Part shown: piece after piece, positions 43,942 through 56,372 of the stretch
Numbering within the stretch: position 1 is the stretch's first letter
Layout: each line of letters starts with the position of its first letter
Assembly (NCBI GenBank): GCA_027922465.2
Contig: BQMF02000416.1
Span: 248,001 to 312,000 of the forward strand
Direction of reading: 5' to 3'
Length of the DNA: 64,000 bases
From: Turritopsis dohrnii
Taxonomy: Eukaryota > Cnidaria > Hydrozoa > Anthoathecata > Oceaniidae
Made by a program: the position numbers and the translations under genes
The notes under the pieces: model-generated
What the model was told of the DNA's origin: nothing
The model's database searches: none
What the model saw: the letters and a program-made list of their open reading frames with translations, nothing else

Positions 43942-46900
43942 ATGGAGAATACGAACATTAAAAATGTTCTGGAACACAAGGATCCTGTGACGACTGTTTA
44001 TATTCATGGTTTAAAGTACGAAGTTGACGAGGTGACAAACCAAGCTTGTTTTTATGTGCAGGATATCGAAGAAAACTCACAAACACTAGATCGCAACAAC
44101 AAACAGTTTCTTTGGCAGTCACAAAAGTGGATAGTTACTCACTATGATGAACGTAAAACAGAAATCGTCAAAAAGAATAGACCTCGTAGTCATCGTTCCT
44201 TTAAACGACGTCTGAAAAAAGAGAATGAAGGTGATGATTACGAAATCACTGAAGTCATTTCACTGGATGTGACGGAAGATCATAATGGTACCTCTCACTT
44301 ACGTGAATACATCTGGAAGCCGAATAAAGTAAACAAAGACGAAACTTTCATGTTAGTGACGTATGCAGATTCTTGCGAAACGTCAGTAAAACAAACTATC
44401 CCCGACACTCGGTCCACGGCATATGTTGGCGGGAAACGTGACGATTTTGAAATAACATATGACGGAAATGATGATTATTATGAAGACTACGAAGAGCAAC
44501 CGGAGGGAGCATTGGCCAAAATCACATATGTCAGTGAAAAATTGGCGCATATCCGAAAACTAGAACCGAATGAAGACCAAGAAGTTGAAGAAGAAGATGT
44601 GTATGAAATTGAGCCAATTAATCTGAAGATTTCATTTGAGCCTGTGACGATGTGGGTTACGCCATATGAAGGGCGCTATGGTTTGTCAACGTCACATTTT
44701 CAAGTGTCGGAGAGACTGGGTGACTCTTGCGAAACCAGTCTGATAAAGGTGACGACCAGGGGTGGATATCTGTCTGATTTTTCGCTCTCATATTCAGAAG
44801 TTCGAAAACTTAAAAAGTACCGTCACCACCACGAAAAGCAGCCTCAATACAACTACCTTCCGACTGATGTTATTGTCATTGACAAATTAGAAGAGGAAAC
44901 GCAGCCTAGTCAGCAGGCAAGCTGCTCTGATGATGAAGGTTTTGAAGAAATAGAAGCAGAGCACACAAGGCAGTCAGAACCAGTTGGTGCAATTGCCCAA
45001 AAACCCAGCAGTCCTCAGTCAAACTATGGAAGTGATTACGCGCTACCATCATGCAGGAAAGGTAGGTTGTTTTATGGAGAAACATGAAGCTGTATGGAGC
45101 CAGTGGCTTTGATATCTTTATTATTCGTATAATAAATCATTTAAGGCCGATTTCCAATCAGCAAAATATCCGTGCGGACGTAGGTAATCCACTCATGCGC
45201 ATTGGCTAGTTTGCGTCTTAGAGAATTCAAAATGTACCTTTTCCAGATCATGTAACCAACTCATAAAAAACTTTCTTTAGATTCTGACTCTGAGACAGAT
45301 AGCGACGACAATTTGAAAATTTATGGCGAGAAATTCGATGAAATAACGAAACAAAGCCTGACTGAAAACGAGAAGGACAGGTTCTTCAGCACTGTCCCTT
45401 CACTGGATCCATATAATACTACAAAACCAATGATTGATGAAGTCAACGAAAAATCTTTGAATGAATTTATATGTAACGGAATCGTGAGGTCAAAAATCAG
45501 GATTGAAGAACTAGAGACAGAAACAATCTTATCAAAAGCAGAAAAAATGTATAACATAACATCTAAAATTATAATTCCCGAAATTCATGGTATCAAAATG
45601 AAACCAATTCCAAGTGCAGCAATCGTAACAGTTGCTTCCGATTCGAATTTAAAACAAGTTCGGAAATCATCGAAATATGCTGAGATCGACACAGCCAAAA
45701 AAATTCAAGAAGATAATTTTGAAGAAACTTACATCAAAAGTGATGTCCATAAACAAGAAATCAACCTCGATTTCATGCTGGAGAATGTTCATCAAGAATC
45801 TTTGAATGGCCAATCACTTATCAAATCAGAAGTATCTGACCAATCAAATTTCAAATTAGGAGTAACTGACCAATGCAATGTTAAATCGGAAACGACAGTA
45901 ACGGCTGAAAAAAAATCACTGGGAGACGAAAACGAGCTATTGAGGCGGGAAGGTGAAGTATTGGGCGAATTACTTGAATTTCGAGATTTTCAATCGAACG
46001 GGAAGTTGATCATTTGCAATGAACAAATGGAAGAAAATGTTCTTTCGAAGCCACCTCATTCCCAGACTGCGAAAGTGTTTCAGCAAAAGGAAGAGAGAGA
46101 CCATCTCTTCATCATGGCCATACCATCAATTCAAACAAATTACGTGACTGAGGCTGAAAACATCAACACGTGCGCAAAGAAGATGTGTCCGCATCGAACC
46201 GAGGTTAAAGAAGAACTTCTGCAATCACGTGATGACAATAATACGGACGCGGAAAAAGAAATTGAATTCGATGCCTTATTTTTCAGCGACGCATGTCAAC
46301 GAGAGGCGGGTGAACAGCTTGTGAGAGCAGGCAATACTACGTTGGTGGACAGCTTAACAAGTGGAGAGAAGCTCACTTGTCAAAATGAACTTCCTGGAGA
46401 AACATTAGATGATGAAGTAGCAATCAAAACTGTTAACAAAATGGATGTCTGTGACAGTAGTTTTGAAAGTATTACGGTTGTCAATCCAACATTACAGAAA
46501 AAAAGAACAGATAGTGATGAACTTATTCAGAATGATAATCCGGTTGATAATCCGATTTCAATATCAGCTTCCGTATCGAAATCATATTCCATGGTTGACA
46601 GAGGTGAAAAAAGGGAAGATGGCATAGACACTGAAAACACACGTGACGTCGTAAGCTCGAAAGATATCATCCTGAAACCAACGAACTATCGTAGCAAATC
46701 TGTGAGTTTGGACGTTAAAAGCCAAGCGACAGACATCCGTACATCTCAAGTCAACCCTGAGATTTCGTTAAAACCCAAAAAGAAGTCATTAACATCAAGA
46801 GCCAAGAAAGCCATTATGAAGCCATTTAAAGGAAAGCAGGAATGTCCTTCTAAAAGTGAAACTCGAATCCAACTTTCTCGTGACAAGGTGACTGAAACTA

Positions 46901-47598
46901 CTATAGATAACACAGGAAAGAAAAAAAAGAAAAAACTGGTGAGCATCAGCAAATTATCAGACCAGAAGAAAAGCACATCTAAACACGTCGCATTGCCGAG
47001 TGACGTACGACACAAAAATGTCGTATACCGTCGTAGTGACACAGTGCCCGTCAAATCTGTCGCTGATCGGATAGTTTTGCTGCGTCAAAACAGTTCGGAG
47101 GGGATGTTGGGAGAAGACGAAAGACGAGCAGCCAGAAATAGAAGAAAATTAGTTCGTTCACAGAGTTTTGAATCGATTCTAGATTCTTGTGATAAATTAG
47201 AAACTGAATTAGAAGGTCGACGAAAGCGCTTGGCTGGTTATGCCTACTCAAGCCATGGCAACCTTGTAGGTGGTAACGAAATCGTGAAAAGTCGAGAATA
47301 CACTATCGAAGCTTGTGAAAAGGAGATGACGAAGGAGATCGGCATCATCAAACGAGGAAGGAAGAAGTCATCTACTTACAAGAGTATGGAGACGTCTCTT
47401 GACGCCGTCTCGAAAATGAAAACTGTCGGACATGTTCAAATTCCTGGCGTTTTTCTTGGAAGCTCTGAAGTTGACATTGGATGTCTAAAACTAAAAAACA
47501 ATCAAGTCGGCAAAATCATCATACCCAGAGCTTTTTCTGTAGATAACCTTGAGAATGCTGACTTAGCCATTTTGAAAACGAAGGAGATGATTATTTGA
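43942..47598 (+). CDS. Two-exon gene, 1145-residue protein, family unknown
   Basis: Exon 1, 43942-45061; exon 2, 45281-47598. The intron (219 bp) has a GTAGGT donor (45062) and a CTTTCTTTAG acceptor (ending 45280). The phase matches exactly, so both exons join into 1145 codons plus stop. Residues about 20-300 are globular and strand-rich, with an internal duplication: ADSCETSVKQTIPDTRSTAY and GDSCETSLIKVTTRGGYL lead into matched segments (FEITYD, FSLSYS). The rest is charged and low complexity, with a Lys-rich patch near 490-530 (exon 2) and an RSQSFESILDSCDKLE region. No transposase, RT, kinase or membrane segment is seen. Coding potential is strong. I cannot identify the family; possibly a lineage-specific regulatory or cytoskeletal protein. 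Confidence 0.82.
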
Positions 47599-48334
47599 AG
47601 AAACTTTATCTTTTTATAGGTTGTAAAAACAGAGAGATCATTTCAAATTAGTAGTCAGGTGGGTCACAAGCCCCTGATTGTTCATTCTAAACTAGGCTAC
47701 AATATTGATCAGATTCAAAAGTTGCGTTCATCAGCCCTATTAGTTCATGTAATTCTGGTCAGTAAAATAGACACCTCAAAATGGTTTCTTTCTTGTTACC
47801 ATTTTTGTTTACTCGACCCACTTAGTATACACTACCTGGTTACTTTTTCATTTTTGCGTTGTGTAAATAGACCTTTTCTTGTAACTTATACGGATGAGAG
47901 TTGATAGTTACTTTCTGGCAACCAGCAAAGATTGAAAAGCTCCTAATATTTCTTTCATTTGGATTGGCACCAACGAATGTGATGTTTAGATTTTCAATCT
48001 TTCCATCAGAAGGGATCACGACTTGTCTGGAATAAAAAAAATCTTTTGTAACTCTTATTATGAAGCTCAATATAACAACAAACTTTTCATTTGTTTGACG
48101 AACTGTCTTTTGTTCTACTGTGTAGATGGCATGAATCGTATTTGACGAACTTTTGTTAGAACGACATTTTCTGACTCCTTTTTCCTTTCCAGCATCTTGA
48201 TTACACGAACTCGACAGACTCTCTAGAGGTCTAGAAAGCACTCGTAACGCAAAATGAAAGAAGACGCGCTTAATAGTCAGTGACTAATCAGAGAGGTGGC
48301 CACCTGAGGTACAGGATAAGCTTTAGACGTTATT
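47599..48334. other. Region with a possible minus-strand exon, low support
   Basis: A minus-strand open stretch (47840-48024) reads QVVIPSDGKIENLNITFVG followed by FSIFAGCQKVTINSH to a stop, with an acceptor-like TTTTTTTATTCCAG just before it at about 48025-48038. An adjoining upstream frame lacks a clear donor. A short 3' exon of an unidentified gene is possible. No other gene evidence. Confidence 0.25.
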
Positions 48335-48500
48335 GCAGTAGCAGCGAAGCGAATACCATTTTAAAACACCCTTGGACTACTCCTCCTCCTCCTCCTCCTC
48401 CTCCTCCTACTACTACTACTACTACCGGCCGAAATGGCAGTTTAGCCTGTGCAGTCTACGAATGTCGCTTCTAAAACTGCGTAAATTGCAACTAAAGAAC
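48335..48500 (+). repeat. Dispersed repeat with triplet core, copy 3
   Basis: Starts agtagcagcgaagcgaatacc, contains (CTC)n then (CTA)n at 48379-48424 and the ccggccgaaatggcagttt block. Same family as 7005-7330. Confidence 0.75.
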
Positions 48501-48914
48501 GGAGGCTAATAATTTTTACAACTATCAAAACATTCTTTAAGTTATTTTAGTATTTTAACATAGATTCGCCATTAAATAAACATTACTTCTATTAAAAACA
48601 CGGTCGAGAACTTTAATTGCACCTAATTTGAAACACGGTCAAAATAAACTTAAGCTTTGTTTTTGGTAACGTCTTGTGCTTTGAAGTTCGAAGCTCTCTT
48701 CTTTTTGCAGTTACAAAGATTCAACGAAATTCATCGAACTTAAACTTTTTAAAAAGCATTTTACATTTTTTTTTTATGTTTTGTACGTGTGTATTTTGTT
48801 TGCTTGTCTGCAAAAATGTCTTGGTATAAAGTTGGAAACTACGGAAGCCGAGAAGGGACAACGTAAATAATTCCGCAAATCAAAAAAAGAATTTCAGTTG
48901 TAAACAAATCAAAA

Positions 48915-49318
48915 AGAACAAGATGCCCGTATGGGCAGAAAGATTTCTGCAAAATCTGTTGAAGCATGAAAAATGAAAAATGTTATGACAATTATGAAAT
49001 TCGACAAAAAATGTTACACGATCAAAGTGGGCTCGAACCACCGACTTTTCGGTTAGCAGCCAAGTAACTGCGGCACAGAACTACATTTGTCTCTGTAATG
49101 TATAAACTGCTAGCTTTAAACAGTAAGAAAAAAATGGAGGTGAAAAGCCGTTTGTAATGTATTTCTTGCTTTCGCAAAAATCCAAAATCGAAATATTTTA
49201 TGACATTTAAAAATCTGATCAACGCGGGGTCGAACCACCGACCCTTGGGTTAGTAGTTGCTGTACTAACCGACTGTGCCACGGAAGCCATACACGTCAAT
49301 ATAGATATAAATATATAT
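48915..49318 (+). repeat. Repeat block with tRNA-like remnants
   Basis: Contains aagatgcccgtatgggcag followed by aaagatttctgcaaaatctg, which recurs at 52818-52900 and in part at 53865-53900. On the minus strand, two tRNA-like remnants are readable: near 49021-49077 with a B-box (GGTTCGAGCCC) and near 49222-49292 (A-box TGGCACAGTCGG, B-box GGTTCGACCCC). The second head pairs poorly at the acceptor stem, so these look like SINE heads. Confidence 0.55.
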
Positions 49319-49472
49319 AGCTCTTTTGACTCTTCTGTTTACAAACCGTTGAGAACTTCTTTTTAGTTGAAAAAGAATGATCACAGTCCAAGATAATTAT
49401 AAGTTTCTTTTATATATTTTCTGTTTTCACCTTAAAATATGTATATCTTCTTTAAAATCCATTTAATATTGA
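49318..49472 (+). repeat. Target repeat of the 3.2 kb element, left half
   Basis: gctcttttgactcttctg... to ...atccatttaatattga. The right half resumes at 52705. Uninterrupted copies are at 53548-53815 and 55142-55425. Confidence 0.85.
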
Positions 49473-50067
49473 TAGTGGGGGGCACAACTGGAAGAATTGT
49501 GCACTTTGTGATACCAACATGAAATTTGGTACAGTGCTAGATTATGACCGGAAGTTCAAAAATCCGATGAGACCCCAATCCAAAAGTGCCCCAGGCCCCT
49601 TAAAAATGATGACGTCATCAAAAAAATTATTTTTTCCAAAATATGGCTTTTTGTATATCAATCGAAAGCTGTTTTCACGCTAATCAAACTTTGCAATAGA
49701 ACTATGTGCTTAAAATCAGTCTATTAAGAGATACAAGGCTTTAAATACATACTTATCATTTAATACTTATTAAAGCTAGTATATAAAATAAAATTAAAGA
49801 AGGTAAACCACGGTATATTTTATATGCATTGTACCAAAATATTGAAACATTGCCAATGTACAGTGACTTTAAAATACAAGTTTCATGAAAAACTAGGAAA
49901 ATTATACGTCAGCGTGATATTGTAATAAAAAATCCTTATACACGAAAGATGATCTAAATCTAGGTTTTAAGCGGTAGTTATTTTGATATTTCATATTTTT
50001 ATTGCTGAAAAGTCAAAAAGCTCAAAATTAGTTTTTATTACAATGTTAATGAGTCACTAAATAAAGT

Positions 50068-51998
50068 TCAATGAATATTTGTACAGTTTGCTGAGCAGTT
50101 ACAAAGTTCGGTGCATCTCAAATTATTTCTGTAACATTTGCAGCGTGTACAATCACCTTTGCAACCACACTTAACTAATTCACGACATGCTTTTGAAGCT
50201 TCAGGGATGGTCATCCATACTGGAGAAATATTTTCTTCTGTAGCGTTCCAGCCCCAATCGTTGGGATCATATGCCAATGTTTTACTAAGTGAACTATACC
50301 AGATCAGTCTGTAAAGCAAAAAAAGTAAAAATAAAATGTAAATAAATAAACGCTGTACTCATGGATTTTCTTCTTTTTTTTTTCTTTCTGTCGTTTTCCT
50401 TATGTAACTGGAGCTTAAGAGTGTCAATCTATTATGTGTAGCAATCAAAAATTATCATAACCTTAGTTAATAAAACTACAAGTCCAAACATACCCTCCTT
50501 GGCAAATTGCTCTCTTTAGATGTTGCATAAGAGCGTCGTAGGTAGGTGGCAAGTTGTTACTGGCCCGATGTTTCTTTGTAAATAAATATCTTCTGCATAA
50601 GTTGACAGACTCAATCCCACTTCCCCGATCATAAATCAATACCACGTATCTTTCAATTTCTTTTTGGTCATACTCTTCTATATACTCTGGTCTTTTCAAT
50701 GTTGATAGTCTAAGACAAAATTAAATTAAGGCGTTAACCAAACGTTAAGGCAGATAAAACAATAAAGAATTTATAATTAAAAGAAAACCCAGAATTTTAA
50801 ATAATATGTATAATATCAATATGAATTTCACCTTTTAAAAGTATCAGTAACAGGTGGGTGTGACTTGAATGTATTCCATGCCACCTTTTTTCCTCTTCCA
50901 TGAAATCCTGAGACAGTGTCACAGCCTGTGAATGCAAACCAAACCGGAAGTTAACTGCTTATCTTCCGGGCTTTTCTTTTCGCAGTGGCGGAGTATTTCA
51001 TTTCGTATGATAGTAGCGGCTCTCGCAAGACACATGCCGTCATCTTGTAAATCACAAGCCTGAAATATTGCTTCCCCACTCCTTTCCTTGAATGTAAGTA
51101 TGACGTCCCGTCCTTTTTTGTGCTCCATCAACTCAGGGATGCTTGTGAGTATTTTCTCTTTAAAACGTGTGCTATGTTCGTATACTGGGTTACAACCGTG
51201 AGCTTCCAGCCTCTGCACGAAGAGTTTCTTTAGCTCTTTCAAATAGAATACCGGAACGACATCTTTTTCTGCTTCAATATAATTACGTATATATTGCTCT
51301 ATTTCTGCTATTGCAATTCCTTCTAGCAAAGCGTCTTTCCGTTCCTGTGACGATTTTTTGGCATCTAGTGCTCGGACTTTGTTGTAGAGTTTAGTTAAAC
51401 AGCTTTTGTGATACAGAGCCTCCGTTGCAACCAGGTCTCCTTCACTCAGTTTTGCCAGCAGTTCCTCATCTAGTAGTCTTTCAGCAGAATACTGAACCCG
51501 TTCGTGAAGTTGTAAAGTACTGGCCAGGCATAAGGGCTCCTCTGAGTCGTAATTGCAGAGAAAACACTTTTTTTGAAAGTTTTTCGCCGCGAATTCTGAT
51601 CTAGTTTTCGTTGATTTACCTTGATAGCCATCCTTTTCTTCTACTTTTTTTCTTTTCGAAGCTCTCTCGAAATGCAAGTCATCGTACTGGTTTCTGCACC
51701 GTTTGTGATAAACTGCCTTATTTTGACAACATTTTTGATCACCATTTTCACCGGATAAAATTGTTTGTAGTGATAATGTCAATGTTCCGGCATCTTCAAA
51801 GCGCTTAATATCTTGAAAAAGCTTCGTGTATTGGTTTTGTAAGTCTAAACTATGATTATTACTACCGGGACTAACAAGCTTTTCTTGCGGTCGAGTTTCT
51901 TGGCAAATGAAACATTGCAACCAGTTGATTTCTTTACTTAGATTATTTTTGTCAAATTTCTCTAAATCTTTTACTAACCTAAAAGACTTTCTTGCCAT
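50068..51998 (-). CDS. Spliced cysteine-rich protein with CXC domain, mobile family, internally deleted
   Basis: ATG 51996-51998 (MARKSFRLVKDLEKF). The N-terminal 350 residues carry two C-x2-C / H-x3-C modules: CFICQ with VYHKRC, then CFLCN with LYHKSC. Next, GCDTVSGFHGRGKK and KSHPPVTDTF in an exon at 50832 to about 50955; then 50494-50709 (LPPTYDALMQHLKRA, ICQGGY) and 50068-50308 (DWGWN, then LVKCGCKGDCTRCKCYR and LRCTELCNCSANC). Donors are GTGAAA and GTATGT; acceptors GTCTTAG and GCTTTACAG; phases join. The last block is a tesmin/TSO1-like CXC zinc-binding domain. The first exon does not meet the GCDTV exon in frame, and the family's long middle region (IAIDQA to FIACQSR) is missing, so this copy is probably inactive. 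The nuclease or transposase role is unknown. Confidence 0.78.
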
Positions 51999-52203
51999 GA
52001 TTAAACCATTCAACACTTGTAATCAATATGATGTTTAAATATATCACGCGCGTATCCCCAAGGGACCAGTTGACAGGTATTTTTAAAACTAAGGAAAATT
52101 CCCAAAGCGCTGAGAAGAGATCATAGAATAATAATCTGATTCTAAACATTTTGTCAGTTATAAATAGCTTGCGATTACTATCAGCATAAAGCTTTACATT
52201 ATA

Positions 52204-52394
52204 AAGCTGGCTTTCCACTAGACGAAAAAATTCGAGTGAAGCGAACTTTTCAAGTAATTTGGTTGGGAAGCGTCAAAATTCTAAAGCAAAAAAGTAGAAA
52301 TCATTCCTACTTTTTTGTTCGCCCCTTGGAATTAAACAATAAGAAGGAATGACTTTTTCGATTCGAACTTTCTCATCTAGTGGAAAACCTGCTT
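52204..52394. mobile_element. MITE within the 3.2 kb element
   Basis: Ends aagctggctttccactag and the reverse complement of ctagtggaaaacctgctt (two mismatches). Inner sequence also pairs (ttcgagtgaagcgaac / gattcgaactttc region). Length about 190 bp. It lies between the gene's 5' end and the right arm. Confidence 0.75.
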
Positions 52395-52704
52395 AACTCT
52401 GGAAGACTTCCTAACGCTAAATTAAAAGTTTAGTATCTATTGATCGGTTTGTTTTAAGTATATAGTTCTTCTGCAAAGTTTGGTCACCTTTAAGAAAGCT
52501 TTCCATTGATATATAGCAACCCATATTTTTTTTATTAAAAATGTTTTGATGATGTCAGCAATTTTACGGGGCCTGGGGCACTTTTGGATTGGGGTCTCAT
52601 CGGATTTTTGAGCTTCCGGTCATAATCTAGCACTGTGCCAAGTTTCATGTTGGTATCACAAAATGCACAATTTTGCTGATATTAGACCCTTTTTCCCCTC
52701 ACTA

Positions 52705-52815
52705 TGATCAAAGAAACTTTTGTAAATCTTTCGGCACGGTGCTTTGGTTTCATGTAAATGCACGCACGAAATTTCAAAAAACCGCTAGGTTTGGACAGTA
52801 AGAAAAAAACGAAGA
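52705..52815 (+). repeat. Target repeat of the 3.2 kb element, right half
   Basis: tgatcaaagaaacttttgtaaatc... continuing the interrupted repeat; same as 53701-53800. Confidence 0.85.
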
Positions 52816-52934
52816 ACAAGATGCCCTTACGGGCAGAAAGATTTCTGCAAAATCTGTTGAAGCATGAAAAATGAAAAATGTTATGACATTTATGAAATTC
52901 GACAAAAAAATGTCGATCTAAGTGGGTTCGAACC

Positions 52935-53172
52935 AGATGGCCAGATGGCGCAAAACGGTAACAGCAAAAGTACTTGCCACAAGAATACTTTCTAAATTTT
53001 ACTTAAAGTTCTTAAAAGTTCTTTAAACGTTATTTCTTGAAATATCTTACTGGTGTAAAACAGGCATAAACGATAATAATGTTTAAAATTACTAACTCGT
53101 GTAAATAGGGTCTAATTGTAGCACACCAGCAATTTAATTTATTAGACAAAAGAATTATACATGCATGAGCTG
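52935..53172 (-). repeat. Dispersed repeat, inverted partner of 40916-41160
   Basis: Reverse-complement match of about 240 bp to 40916-41160, beginning ccagatggcgcaaaacggta. Confidence 0.8.
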
Positions 53173-53547
53173 TTTATAACGTACGTTTTTTTTATAAGAG
53201 CTTATGTAGAAAAAAAACTCGTTTCTTCGAAAAACACATGTATATGTTTGAATTATAATTTCTTGAAACCGAAAATGAATTCGAACAGATAACTTCCTTT
53301 TTTTTAACTCGATTTTTGAAAACCTGATGTTCAAAGACAGAACAGATAGCTAACAAACGTAGAAAGTAATAAGAAAGTCTGTGCTTTACTGACACGAAAA
53401 ACATATCTATTTTCAAGTGCCAAAGTACATTGAATCAGTACCAAAAGTAACTAAAAGTCCCAGTTTTATGTAGACCTATTTGATTAATATCTATTCCTTC
53501 ATCAATTAAGTGATAAAATATCAAAGAAAACGTACTTTCTACCTTAA

Positions 53548-53905
53548 TTAGCTCTTTTGACTCTTCTGTTTACAAAACGTTGAGAACTTCTTTTTAGTTA
53601 GAAAAGAATGATCACAGTCCAAGATAATTATAAGTTTCTTCTATATATTTTCTGTTTTCACCTTAAAATATGTATATCTTCTTTAAAATCCATTTAATAG
53701 TGATCAAAGAAACTTTTGTAAATCTTTCGCTGACATGCAATGCACGGTGCTTTGGTTTCATGTAAATGCACGCACGAAATTTCAAAAAACCGCTAGGTTT
53801 GGACAGTATGAAAAAGAAAAACCAAAGCCGGTTGTAAGGTATTTCTTGCTTTCGCAGAAATCCAACAAGATGCCCTTACGGGCAGAAAGATTTCTGCAAA
53901 ATCAG
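53548..53905 (+). repeat. Intact copy of the target repeat (empty site)
   Basis: tagctcttttgactcttc... through atccatttaatagtgatc without any insertion, then the agatgcccttacgggcag block. It supplies the pre-insertion sequence for the 3.2 kb element. Confidence 0.9.
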
Positions 53906-53959
53906 TTGGAAACTGAAAATATAAAAAAAATGAAATACTATAATAGCATTCTTGAAACT

Positions 53960-55140
53960 TGAATGATTTTGAATCATTGAATGGTTGAATAATTTCTACA
54001 ATATATTACATTCCTAATTACGTGCTTCTCAGGACATTTTGAAGGCATAATTGACACAATGCGAAACTTTATTATAATGTATGTATATAACTGCCAATAA
54101 ACTGAACAACATGTTTGTTGATACAAAATAATATAAAAGATCCACGGATCCTTTCAGATATCTTAATGAGTATGATCATAACTCATAAACTCAAAACATT
54201 TTTCCAAGAACATATAAATTTTGGTCATGCAAAATACATTTATATCGACTGAAATCGACATACATAATATAGTTAACTCATATCAGAAATTTCTATTTCT
54301 ATTCTATTTCTTATCAAATAAGATTAACAATATGGCATGCACTTACATTCTTCATCAAAGTTGAAATTCATGGTCAGTTTAAAAAAAATCTGTAGGAAGT
54401 TTAAGAAAGGTTGAATGATTTTTACATAACATTACATTTCCGATTACATTCATATGCACCCAAAGGAATTGCAAAACTGTAATTGACACTATGCGAAACT
54501 TCATTGCATATACGTATACACCACCGATAAACTTAATAACATCTGAATGACATAAAACATACCTTCTTTTGGGAGTAAAAAATCAGCTTATGTTTATATT
54601 GATATTTTCAGTACGCAAATCATAAACTTTAAACATTTGATATGTACTATGAATCTTCTTAATTACAAACGTAATTCCCAGTATTGCAAACACAAAAACC
54701 AAACAAAGATTTTGGTCATTTAAAAACATATATAATACCTATGCTCTAAACTTAAAGTCACCACACACATATTATATAACTGAAAGTAAATTTTGGTTTG
54801 TTACATGATTTGATGTGTATTGAGTTTACAGGCAATTGGAAGATGTTTGAATTTGTTATTGTAATTAGGAAAGCCATTTTTAATAAAGGACATTGACAAT
54901 ATATATAACTTAAAAACAAATCAAACATTAAAACATTAAAAAATTATCACCAAACATTAAAACATTATGTATATATACATTAAAGCATCAGTAGACACAC
55001 ATTTTTTATGTTGGAGCTGATGAGGACTCTAAGCTGAGCTTCAGTATCCACAGCTTAAAAAGAATAACAGCCCATACATGAAACAAACGAAGATGTTTTG
55101 TGTTTTCACTAAAAACAAACAACAAATGTATATATAGGTA
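53960..55140. repeat. Imperfect tandem duplication of about 430 bp
   Basis: Segments starting near 53995 and 54420 share tacat-aacattacatt, cacaatgcgaaacttta / cactatgcgaaacttca, and aaactgaacaacat / aaacttaataacat in the same order, diverged. No coding sequence. The remainder, to 55140, is AT-rich. Confidence 0.5.
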
Positions 55141-55141
55141 C

Positions 55142-55425
55142 CTTTTCACTCTTCTGTTTACAAAATGTTGAAATCTTCTTTAGAAAAGAATGATCACAGT
55201 TCAAAAAAAATCGAAGTTTCTTCTATAGATTTTGTTTTCATCTTAAAATATGTATATGCTCTTAAAAATCCATTTAATATTGACCAAAGAAACTTGTAAA
55301 TCTAAAAGGGTTTCTTCGCTGGGTGACATGCGTTGCACGACGTTTTGGTTTCATGTAAACACACGCATGAATTTTCAAAAAACCGCTAGGTTTGGACAGT
55401 AAGAAAAAAACGAAGAACCAAAGCC
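55142..55425 (+). repeat. Second intact copy of the target repeat
   Basis: ccttttcactcttctgtttac... through atccatttaatattgacc, more diverged; also uninterrupted. Confidence 0.85.
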
Positions 55426-56190
55426 GGTTTTAATAGCTTTCTTGCTTTCGCAGAAATCTAAAAATGATTCTTGAGAAAACACACACATGAATAAAAAGAT
55501 AACATGAGTTCTTTTGTTTTAGAAAAAGTGAAAACAAGAATGAATAAAAGAGCAATTATGCAGAAAGACGCATTCTCTGTCTGTCTTGCCTGTTGTGTCC
55601 GAACATATTGTCGATGCTGTTGCACTGATCAGAAACACCCACCGTGAAGCTTTTTTTGTCGTTTCCCAACGTTCTCCACGAACCTTTGTGATTGGGAACA
55701 AAAATTTGTATTTTTTTCTGAAAGGCTGAACCGCCTGTAAGTGGTATATATGTGAGCATAGTAAATAGACTATAACTATGGTGAGAGTATTTATTGCTCT
55801 TCTTATGTGTGACGTCAGTGTGGAATGCATTGAATCCCACATCGAACGCAATGTTTAGAGAAAGCTATCTTGGTAACTAATAGGGATGCGTTTTTTGCGG
55901 TCCATGATATTGGCCATGAGGTAACAAAAAAAATTGCGCAAAATCTTTGGGTACAGGGATTCTATGACGTCATCAAAATCAAAAATCTCTGTAACAGTAT
56001 GGTTTCCGTTACCAATTTTCCTTAATTTAATTTTTCGTGAATTCTTTAGTATAACACGGGCTAAATATAGGAGGTGAGCGACGCCAACTTGACGGCCGGT
56101 AAAATTTATTAGTGCAGTTAAATAGGCAACCGTGCTGTGACAACAATAATCATGGAATCTTCTACCTGTTTAGTTTGCAAAACCAAAAAA
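55426..56190. other. No gene supported
   Basis: Two overlapping minus-strand open stretches (55519-55851) share no recognisable domain. A ctatgacgtcatcaaaatc motif is near 55963. Confidence 0.4.
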
Positions 56191-56194
56191 AAAT

Positions 56195-56372
56195 CTTCAT
56201 TTTGAAATATTTTCTTCGATTTTGAAAAATCTTTTTTTGATTTCGAAATTCTTTTTCCGATTTTTCAAAATTCTTTTTTGGATTTCAAAATTTTTTAACG
56301 ACTTCGAAAATCTTTTTGCGATTTCGAAATTCCTTTTTCGATTTCGGAATTCTTTTCTCGATTTGCAAAACT
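56195..56372. repeat. Degenerate minisatellite, about 20-bp unit
   Basis: Eight or so diverged copies of a unit like tttttcgatttcgaaattc. Confidence 0.8.

Larger units (their letters stand above)
49473..52704. mobile_element. 3.2 kb TIR element carrying the CXC-finger gene
   Basis: The left arm (49473 to about 49735) and the reverse complement of the right arm (about 52440-52704) match over about 230 bp with scattered changes; the core tagattatgaccggaag and gatgagaccccaatcc are identical. Outer ends are TAGTGGGGG and TAGTGAGGGG. TGA lies on both sides (49470-49472 and 52705-52707), and two nearby copies of the flanking repeat read straight through without the insert. So this is an inserted unit with a 3-bp duplication, not a local inversion. 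Superfamily not assigned. Confidence 0.85.

Noticed and set aside
49222..49292. A functional tRNA gene on the minus strand
   Set aside because: A and B boxes are present but the acceptor ends do not pair (GGCTTCC has no partner), so it is a tRNA-derived head.
49473..52704. CACTA-type element
   Set aside because: Outer ends read TAGTG inward, the reverse of CACTA, and no En/Spm-type transposase is present; a 3-bp duplication alone is not diagnostic.
55519..55851. Overlapping minus-strand coding regions
   Set aside because: Two frames of similar length overlap, neither has recognisable domains or splice signals, and composition looks non-coding.
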